From the NCBI GenBank assembly GCA_016199835.1, contig JACQFX010000056.1, positions 1 through 64,000 of the forward strand: 64,000 nt of DNA. The letters are read 5' to 3'. Below, in pieces: positions 58,070-64,000 of the stretch. Both the position numbers and the translations under genes were made by a program. The DNA is from Nitrosomonadales bacterium (GTDB lineage Bacteria; Pseudomonadota; Gammaproteobacteria; Burkholderiales; Gallionellaceae). Below the pieces are notes generated by a model. The model worked only from the letters and a program-made list of their open reading frames with translations. It was not told where the DNA came from and ran no database searches. Numbering within the stretch: the first letter of the stretch is position 1; each line of letters begins with the position of its first letter.

Positions 58070-58192
58070 GTGCGCTGCATGTCGGACCCGAAAGAAACAC
58101 ATCCTGAAGAGCCCGCCGCCATCGGTGGCGCCGGTGATTTTTCATCCGCGCGGCATGCGATGCCGAAATGATCCGGAGGCGGATTCGGCCTC

Positions 58193-58705
58193 TTACTTGG
58201 CACCCATGGACGGAGCTGCCGGTTTCTTGTCATTGTCATTGCCGTTTGCGGCAGCAGGGGCGGGAGGCACATACAGCACATCTTCCAGCGTAGGGAAGAT
58301 TTTCATCTTTGTCTGCATCCGGGTTACGCTCTGGATTATTTCCGCCACCTGCATCTCCCGCTTCCTGCGTTCATCCTGCTGTGAGTCTTTTAGCTGTGCC
58401 ATGGCAACATTGAGTCTCTCCAGTTCGCTTTTGTATGTGGCGAGAGTTGCGTTCAGGCTCTCTGACTGGCTGGCGATTTTGCTGAATTGCTCCTGGCTGG
58501 ATTGGCTGTGGTTAAAAGCGGTCACCGCGACAAGCAGGGCTAGGATAGACATGGCCGGAGCGAAACCCAGCAGCGCGTAATGCGCGATACGCTTCAGCTT
58601 TGAGGGGGGAGCTGGTGGTGGTGCTGGCGTTGCTTCTTCGGCCCTGTTGTCATGCGGTTTGTCGTGTGCCGCAGTTTTTCCTTCGTGTTCCGGATGTTTC
58701 GACAT
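58193..58705 (-). CDS. Coiled-coil membrane protein of unknown function
   Basis: 170 residues: a polar N terminus rich in His, Pro and Ala, one membrane helix (about residues 43-66), a coiled coil (about 70-125, SQSESLNATLATYKSELERL) and a Pro/Ala tail. No family is recognised. It may be an envelope scaffold. Confidence 0.65.
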   Translation of the reverse strand: MSKHPEHEGKTAAHDKPHDNRAEEATPAPPPAPPSKLKRIAHYALLGFAPAMSILALLVAVTAFNHSQSSQEQFSKIASQSESLNATLATYKSELERLNVAMAQLKDSQQDERRKREMQVAEIIQSVTRMQTKMKIFPTLEDVLYVPPAPAAANGNDNDKKPAAPSMGAK

Positions 58706-58822
58706 GAATATCCTCTTCTGTGCGTTTCAGGAAACATGGTCGCATACTAGCAATATGCCGGTAAGGCGCAAGCCTTATTCATGATAGCCGGCCGGAATTT
58801 ATCCATCCGGGTGGAAGGAAAC

Positions 58823-59248
58823 TCAAGCGGGGTTGAAGCCGGGCGGATGTTTCTGCAGCACCTGTTTCAGCGGCAGGTCTTCCTTGATGACGTGATCCAT
58901 CAGCCAGTCCCGCATCAACTGGGTGAAATGGTCTGCCGCATCTTCGGACCAACCCTCGGTCATGGATTCCAGTTCCTGTTTCACCCGGAACAGTTGATCG
59001 CATAGCAGCTCATGCGAGTGCTTCAATTGCAGGATTTGCGTATACCCTGCCGCATAAGCGATCTTCTCCTCACGGAGGAAGTGTTCTCTGGAGTATTGAA
59101 GAAGATGGTCGATATCCGCAAACAAGTCGGTACGATTCTTCGTCCCCAGATTGTGGCCCACACTATTGATGATTTCGATCAGATGCTTGTGATCCGAGTC
59201 GATCACATCATTGCCAACGCTGAGTTGCTCTCTCCATGTCAGGCTCAT
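58823..59248 (-). CDS. Bacteriohemerythrin
   Basis: 141 residues from ATG 59248 (MSLTWREQLSVGND). The di-iron ligands of hemerythrin are visible: HKHL, HFLREEKI, HSHELL and HVIKED. It binds O2, probably for oxygen delivery or sensing, which suits a microaerophilic life. Confidence 0.9.
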   Translation of the reverse strand: MSLTWREQLSVGNDVIDSDHKHLIEIINSVGHNLGTKNRTDLFADIDHLLQYSREHFLREEKIAYAAGYTQILQLKHSHELLCDQLFRVKQELESMTEGWSEDAADHFTQLMRDWLMDHVIKEDLPLKQVLQKHPPGFNPA

Positions 59249-59365
59249 GTAAGTGCTCCTGGATATATGCATGCACAAAGAACTATTGGACAGCCAACTG
59301 CGCAATCCGGATCGGGGGCAAAAGCAATGGCTGATGCCATCCTTTGAATTGCGCAGGTATCCATC

Positions 59366-59773
59366 TTACTCGAAATCTCCCCATGCGCCTTTCTTGCCGC
59401 CGGATTCGAAGCTTTCGATCTCGCGCCGGTCGCGCTTGGTCGGCCTGCCCTTGAACAGGGGTTGCGGTTGCGCCCGGAGTTGGGCGGCCAGCGCCTCGCG
59501 CCGGGTGCGGCTGTCGTCCGTTTCGCGGTAGAGTTTCTGGGCTTGCGGTGCGGGGCCGCGCTTGTCGGATAGTTCGAGCACCTCGACCTCGTAGCGGAAT
59601 TTCCCGGCGCGTATTTCCAGCATGTCGCCGATAGCGACAGCCTTGGCCGGCTTGACGCGCACGTCGTTGATCAGCACCCTGCCGTTTTCCAGCGCATCTA
59701 CGGCGAGGCTGCGCGTCTTGAAGAAACGCGCAGCCCACAGCCATTTATCTATGCGCAGTTTGTCGCTGGTCAT
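59366..59773 (-). CDS. hslR: S4-domain RNA-binding heat-shock protein Hsp15
   Basis: 135 residues. S4 domain at the N terminus: RIDKWLWAARFFKTRSLAVDALENGRVLINDVRVKPAKAV. The charged tail matches Hsp15, which rescues stalled 50S subunits carrying nascent chains. Confidence 0.92.
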   Translation of the reverse strand: MTSDKLRIDKWLWAARFFKTRSLAVDALENGRVLINDVRVKPAKAVAIGDMLEIRAGKFRYEVEVLELSDKRGPAPQAQKLYRETDDSRTRREALAAQLRAQPQPLFKGRPTKRDRREIESFESGGKKGAWGDFE

Positions 59774-59789
59774 GCCGGATGCTGCATCC

Positions 59790-62042
59790 TTAATCCTGTC
59801 TTACGCAGTCCACGTAATACACCCGTTCGCCGTTGGTCTTCTCGGCGACCAGGCCGTGGATGTCGGTCTCGAAGCCGGGGAATTTGTTGTTGAACTCACG
59901 CGCGAACTTGAGGTAGTCCACGATGGTCTTGTTGAAACGCTCGCCGGGGATCAACAGCGGGATGCCCGGCGGATAGGGCGTGAGCAGCACGGCGGTGATG
60001 CGGCCTTCGAGCTCATCAATCGGCACGCGGTCTATCTCGTCGTGCGCCATTTTGGCGAAAGCGTCCGAAGGTTTCATCGCGGGCTGCATGTCGGACAGAT
60101 ACATCTCGGTGGTCATCTTCGCGACGTTGTGCGCCTTGTAAGTGTCGTGTATCTGCTGGCACAGGTCGCACAGGCCGACGCGCTCGTACTGCGGATGCTT
60201 GGCCGCAAATTCGGGCAGGATGCGCCACAGCGGCGCGTTCTTGTCGTAGTCGTCCTTGAATTGCTGCAAGGCGGTGAGCAGCGTGTTCCAGCGGCCCTTC
60301 GTAATCCCGATGGTAAACATGATGAAGAAGGAATACAGGCCGCACTTCTCCACGATCACGCCGTGCTCGGCCAGATACTTGGTCACCATCGCGGCTGGGA
60401 TGCCGGAGTCATCGAAGTTGCCGTTGAGGTTCAGCCCCGGCGTGATGACGGTAGCCTTGATCGGGTCGAGCATGTTGAAGCCGGATGCCAGCTTGCCGAA
60501 GCCGTGCCACTTGTCGCCGCTCTTCAGCACCCAGTCTTCGCGCGAGCCTATGCCTTCTTCGGCGATCATCGAAGGCCCCCACACCTTGAACCACCAGTCC
60601 TTGCCGAACTCTTCGTCCACCTTGCGCATGGCGCGGCGGAAGTCGAGTGCCTCGGCGATGGACTCTTCCACCAGCGCAGTGCCGCCCGGCGGCTCCATCA
60701 TCGCGGCAGCCACGTCGCAGGAGGCGATGATGGCGTACTGCGGGCTGGTCGAGGTGTGCATCAGATAGGCTTCGTTGAAGGTATGGCTGTTCAGTTTGCG
60801 CGTCTGCGATTCGCGCACCAGTATCTGTGAAGCCTGCGACAGACCGGCCAGCAGTTTGTGCGTGGACTGCGTGGCGAAGATCATGGACTCCTGTGCGCGC
60901 GGACGGTTCTTGCCGATGGCGTGCATGTCATTGTAAAAATCGTGGAACGCCGCGTGCGGCAGCCACGCCTCGTCGAAGTGCAGCGTATCGATCTTGCCGT
61001 CCAGCATCTGCTTCAAGGTCTCCACGTTGTACACCACGCCATCGTAGGTGCTCTGCGTGATGGTCAGGATGCGCGGCTTCTTGGTTTTGTCCTTGATGAA
61101 AGGATTGGCGTTGATCTTCTTCTGGATGTTCTCCATCTCGAACTCGGATTTCGGGATCGGCCCGATGATGCCGTAATGGTTGCGCGTCGGTGTCAGGAAC
61201 ACCGGCACCGCGCCGGTCATCATGATGGAATGCAGGATGGACTTGTGGCAGTTGCGATCCACCACCACGATGTCGTCGGGCGCGACCGTCGAATGCCACA
61301 CGATCTTGTTCGAGGTCGAAGTGCCGTTGGTGACAAAGAACAGATGGTCTGAATTGAATATGCGCGCGGCATTGCGTTCTGACGCCGCCACCGGTCCGGT
61401 ATGGTCGAGCAACTGGCCCAGTTCATCCACCGCGTTGCACACGTCGGCACGCAGCATGTTTTCGCCGAAGAACTGGTGGAACATCTGGCCTACCGGCGAT
61501 TTCAGGAATGCCACGCCGCCCGAGTGTCCGGGACAGTGCCAGGAATAGGAGCCGTCCTGCGCGTAATGCACCAGCGCGCGGAAGAACGGCGGCGCGAGCG
61601 AATCGAGATAGGATTTCGCCTCGCGGATGATGTGGCGCGCCACGAACTCCGGCGTGTCCTCGTGCATATGGATGAAGCCGTGCAGTTCGCGCAGGATGTC
61701 GTTCGGGATGTGGCGCGAAGTGCGTGTCTCGCCGTACAAATAGATCGGGATGTCGGCGTTCTTGAAACGAATCTCTTCCACGAAAGCGCGCAGGCTTCTC
61801 AATGCGGCCTCGGTCTCTTCCTTGCTGCCGCCACCGAATTCCTCATCGTCTATCGAAAGCAGGAATGCCGAAGCGCGGCTCTGTTGCTGCGCGAACGAAG
61901 TCAGGTCGCCGTAGCTGGTCACGCCCAGCACGCCCACGCCTTCTTTTTCGAGCGCGTCCGCCAATGCGCGTATGCCGAGGCCGCTTGCGTTCTCCGAGCG
62001 GAAATCCTCGTCGATGATGATGATAGGGAAGTTGAATTTCAT
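59790..62042 (-). CDS. Orn/Lys/Arg decarboxylase, class III PLP-dependent
   Basis: 750 residues from ATG 62042, with AGGAG upstream. The N-terminal wing (1-130) resembles a response-regulator fold; then the PLP domain with WHCPGHSGGVAF, VVDRNCHKSILHS, HFDEAWLPHAAFH and the Schiff-base Lys 396 in TQSTHKLLAG. Whether it prefers ornithine, lysine or arginine cannot be told. It makes polyamines or supports acid resistance. Confidence 0.92.
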   Translation of the reverse strand: MKFNFPIIIIDEDFRSENASGLGIRALADALEKEGVGVLGVTSYGDLTSFAQQQSRASAFLLSIDDEEFGGGSKEETEAALRSLRAFVEEIRFKNADIPIYLYGETRTSRHIPNDILRELHGFIHMHEDTPEFVARHIIREAKSYLDSLAPPFFRALVHYAQDGSYSWHCPGHSGGVAFLKSPVGQMFHQFFGENMLRADVCNAVDELGQLLDHTGPVAASERNAARIFNSDHLFFVTNGTSTSNKIVWHSTVAPDDIVVVDRNCHKSILHSIMMTGAVPVFLTPTRNHYGIIGPIPKSEFEMENIQKKINANPFIKDKTKKPRILTITQSTYDGVVYNVETLKQMLDGKIDTLHFDEAWLPHAAFHDFYNDMHAIGKNRPRAQESMIFATQSTHKLLAGLSQASQILVRESQTRKLNSHTFNEAYLMHTSTSPQYAIIASCDVAAAMMEPPGGTALVEESIAEALDFRRAMRKVDEEFGKDWWFKVWGPSMIAEEGIGSREDWVLKSGDKWHGFGKLASGFNMLDPIKATVITPGLNLNGNFDDSGIPAAMVTKYLAEHGVIVEKCGLYSFFIMFTIGITKGRWNTLLTALQQFKDDYDKNAPLWRILPEFAAKHPQYERVGLCDLCQQIHDTYKAHNVAKMTTEMYLSDMQPAMKPSDAFAKMAHDEIDRVPIDELEGRITAVLLTPYPPGIPLLIPGERFNKTIVDYLKFAREFNNKFPGFETDIHGLVAEKTNGERVYYVDCVRQD

Positions 62043-62116
62043 GATGTGCTCCTGAAGGGCGGGCAACGAGGCGCGGATTGTCGCAGATTTATTATGGGAT
62101 TTGTGTGAATGTATGG

Positions 62117-62160
62117 GTAGGTCGGGTTCTGCCCGCCATGTCGGGCAAAGCCCGACCTAC
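62117..62160. repeat. GTAGGTCGGG palindrome family, copy 5
   Basis: GTAGGTCGGGTTCTGCCCGCC and its partner GTCGGGCAAAGCCCGACCTAC end 1 nt before the dcd stop codon region. Confidence 0.85.
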
Positions 62161-62161
62161 A

Positions 62162-62728
62162 TCATATTTTTGGCAGCGTCACGCCGACCTGTCCCTGATA
62201 TTTTCCGCCGCGATCCTTGTACGAAGTTTCGCACACCTCGTCGCTTTCGAAGAACAGCACCTGTGCCACGCCTTCGTTGGCGTAGATCTTGGCGGGCAGC
62301 GGCGTGGTGTTGGAGAACTCCAGCGTCACATAGCCTTCCCACTCTGGCTCAAAAGGAGTCACATTTACAATAATCCCGCAGCGCGCGTAAGTGCTCTTGC
62401 CGAGGCAGATGGTCAGCACGTTGCGCGGGATGCGGAAATATTCCACAGTGCGCGCGAGCGCGAACGAATTCGGCGGGATCACGCAGTAGTCCGCCTCCAC
62501 TTTCACAAAAGAATTCGGATCGAAATTCTTCGGGTCGACTATCGTGCTGTTGATATTGGTAAACAGCTTGAATTCGCGCGAGCAGCGGATGTCGTAACCG
62601 TAGCTTGACGTGCCGTAAGACACGATCTTCTGGCCGTTTTCCTCCTTCACCTGATTGGGCGAAAACGGTTCTATCATGCCGTGCTGCTCCGCCATGCGGC
62701 GTATCCATTTGTCTGACTTGATGCTCAT
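62162..62728 (-). CDS. dcd: dCTP deaminase
   Basis: 188 residues. Contains [43 protein letters not shown] (catalytic Glu) and [10 protein letters not shown]. Makes dUTP for dTMP synthesis, which fits thyA nearby. Confidence 0.96.
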   Translation of the reverse strand: MSIKSDKWIRRMAEQHGMIEPFSPNQVKEENGQKIVSYGTSSYGYDIRCSREFKLFTNINSTIVDPKNFDPNSFVKVEADYCVIPPNSFALARTVEYFRIPRNVLTICLGKSTYARCGIIVNVTPFEPEWEGYVTLEFSNTTPLPAKIYANEGVAQVLFFESDEVCETSYKDRGGKYQGQVGVTLPKI

Positions 62729-62760
62729 GCTTTTCCCTTGCGTATCACTATAAATCCAGT

Positions 62761-62840
62761 CCGTTCGTGGCGAGTTTGTCGAACCATGAATGGGTGACCG
62801 CCCTTCTATCCTTCGGCAAGCTCGGACTCGGGGCGAATGG
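62761..62840. repeat. Dispersed repeat CCGTTCGTGGCGAG... between mrp and dcd
   Basis: CCGTTCGTGGCGAGTTTGTC and GAACCATGAATGG, with a partly complementary arm CCTTCGGCAAGCTC to GGGGCGAATGG, match the TTCGTGGTGAGC...TCGAACCATGAA repeat seen in many environmental genomes. It is followed by a T-run on the plus strand. Confidence 0.55.
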
Positions 62841-62845
62841 ATTTT

Positions 62846-63940
62846 TTATGTGTTCTGCACCACGATTTTCGGAAACACTGCGCTGTGATCCTGCGCCATT
62901 TCCGCCACTTTCACCGCGATGCGGCGCGCGATTTGTTTGTACTCTTTGGCGATCTTGCCGTCCGGGTCGGCGACCACGGTGGGCTTGCCGGAGTCGGCTT
63001 GCTCGCGGATGCGGATGTCCAGCGGCAGACTGCCCAGGAATTCGGTGCCGTAGTCGGCGCACATCTTTTCGCCGCCGCCTGCGCCGAAGATGTGCTCTTC
63101 ATGGCCGCACTTGGAGCAGATGTGCGTGCTCATGTTTTCCACGATGCCGAGGATTTTGATGTCCACCTTCTCGAACATTTTCAGTCCTTTTTTCGCATCC
63201 ATCAACGCGATGTCCTGCGGCGTGGTTACGATCACCGCGCCGGTCACCGGCACCTTCTGCGCCAGCGTGAGCTGGATGTCGCCGGTGCCCGGCGGCAGGT
63301 CCACTATCAGGTAATCCAGGCCTTCCCAGCGCGTCTGGCGCAAGAGCTGATCGAGTGCCTGCGTCGCCATCGGGCCGCGCCAGATCATGGGCGCATCATC
63401 CGCGTCGAGCATGAAGCCGATGGACATGGCTTGCAGCCCATGGCCTTCCATCGGCTGTATGGATTGGCCGTCAGCCGACTGGGGCTGGCCGCTGATGCCC
63501 AGCATGGTGGGCTGCGACGGGCCGTAGATGTCGGCGTCCAGCATGCCGACTTTCGCACCTTCTGCGGCCAGCGCCAGCGCGAGATTCACGGCAGTCGTGG
63601 ATTTCCCTACACCACCCTTTCCGCTCGCCACCGCGATGATGTTCTTCACGCCATCCACGAGTTTTACGCCGCGCTGCACGCCATGCGGCACCACTTTGCT
63701 GCTCACGTTGGCTTCGACTTTAACGGCACCCGGCAGGGCGGCGCGCAGATGGTTTTCCACCAGCGTCCTGATCTCGCCCCACACGCTTTTCGCGGGATAG
63801 CCGAGCAGAATGTCGAGCGTCACATCGTTGCCGCTGACCTTGATGTTCTTCACCGATTTGCCCGCCACGAAATCTTTTTTCGTGTTGGGGTCGGTCAGTT
63901 GTTTCATTGCGGACTGCACGTCCGTTTCGGTAAATGCCAT
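62846..63940 (-). CDS. mrp: Mrp/ApbC-type P-loop ATPase, Fe-S carrier
   Basis: 364 residues. N-terminal MIP18/DUF59 domain (1-85), deviant Walker A SGKGGVGKST (106-115), DADIYGPSQP, YLIVDLPPGTGD and the cluster-binding CSKCG (CxxC). It delivers [4Fe-4S] clusters. ATG 63940; the upstream region carries palindrome copy 6. Confidence 0.96.
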   Translation of the reverse strand: MAFTETDVQSAMKQLTDPNTKKDFVAGKSVKNIKVSGNDVTLDILLGYPAKSVWGEIRTLVENHLRAALPGAVKVEANVSSKVVPHGVQRGVKLVDGVKNIIAVASGKGGVGKSTTAVNLALALAAEGAKVGMLDADIYGPSQPTMLGISGQPQSADGQSIQPMEGHGLQAMSIGFMLDADDAPMIWRGPMATQALDQLLRQTRWEGLDYLIVDLPPGTGDIQLTLAQKVPVTGAVIVTTPQDIALMDAKKGLKMFEKVDIKILGIVENMSTHICSKCGHEEHIFGAGGGEKMCADYGTEFLGSLPLDIRIREQADSGKPTVVADPDGKIAKEYKQIARRIAVKVAEMAQDHSAVFPKIVVQNT

Positions 63941-63970
63941 GATTTCCTCGTTCCTAAAAATATCTTAACC

Positions 63971-64000
63971 GTAGGGCGGGCTTTGCCCGCCATGTCGGGC
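63971..64000. repeat. GTAGGGCGGGC palindrome family, copy 6 (cut by window end)
   Basis: GTAGGGCGGGCTTTGCCCGCC followed by ATGTCGGGC to the window end, the same family as the five other copies. Confidence 0.8.

Overview
The window looks like a core-chromosome segment of a betaproteobacterium, most likely a Gallionellaceae/Nitrosomonadales-type respirer. This placement is inferred from gene neighbourhoods (lptM-lysA beside cyaY, sbp-cysTWA-cysB, plsC-gmhB-glyS-glyQ, ftsY-ftsE-ftsX near rpoH), a CIRCE-type site upstream of rpoH, and a complete Alternative Complex III operon. Nearly every gene is housekeeping. There is no prophage, CRISPR array or complete mobile element. One insertion sequence is cut by the left edge.

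Layout: 1-89, end of an insertion sequence. 228-5736, lnt, a GIY-YIG protein, a TonB-like protein, an RNase II family enzyme, an EF-hand protein and a small cytochrome c. 6186-14533, actA-actB1-actB2-actC-actD-actE-actF (quinol oxidation by Alternative Complex III) followed without a break by sspA-sspB. 14582-18430 (minus), rpoH, ftsX, ftsE, ftsY. 18551-22512 (plus), two M16 peptidase-like proteins, rsmD (apparently with an AUA start), coaD and a ferredoxin. 22584-29588, hypothetical proteins, a cobalamin adenosyltransferase, nth, and a divergent pair of magnesium transporters (CorA-like and MgtE) that share a related N-terminal domain. 29829-37410, a histone H1-like protein, lysA, a 43-residue LptM-like lipoprotein, cyaY, ygjP-like, plsC, gmhB, glyS and a glyQ with repeat-derived extensions. 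37750-44817 (minus), the sulfate uptake locus sbp-porin-2OG dioxygenase-cysT-cysW-cysA-cysB. 45065-47272, a TPR/O-GlcNAc transferase-like protein. 47453-54254 (plus), aroE, mtgA, an MFS transporter, proA, lpd and two less characterised genes. 54319-63940, an M17 aminopeptidase, a Ser/Thr kinase coupled to thyA-folA, a hemerythrin, an S4 protein, an Orn/Lys/Arg decarboxylase, dcd and mrp.

How the genes work together: the act operon should pass electrons from quinol to periplasmic cytochromes, and the small cytochrome c next door could be a partner. The sulfate genes form one import module with its regulator CysB, and similar ATAAG/CTTAT palindromes lie upstream of both sbp and cysT. kinase-thyA-folA is a translationally coupled set around dTMP synthesis. 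ftsE-ftsX-ftsY and lnt-lptM-mtgA-plsC-gmhB serve the envelope.

The most interesting points are: (1) the ACIII operon sits directly before sspAB, where many proteobacteria carry petABC (cytochrome bc1); (2) glyQ has gained an N-terminal array of 22-residue tandem repeats and a C-terminal dispersed-repeat peptide; (3) the CorA-like transporter carries an MgtE-N-like domain and a GMS in place of GMN; (4) rsmD appears to start at AUA; (5) rpoH carries a CIRCE operator; (6) six copies of a GTAGGTCGGGC palindrome family lie at gene ends.
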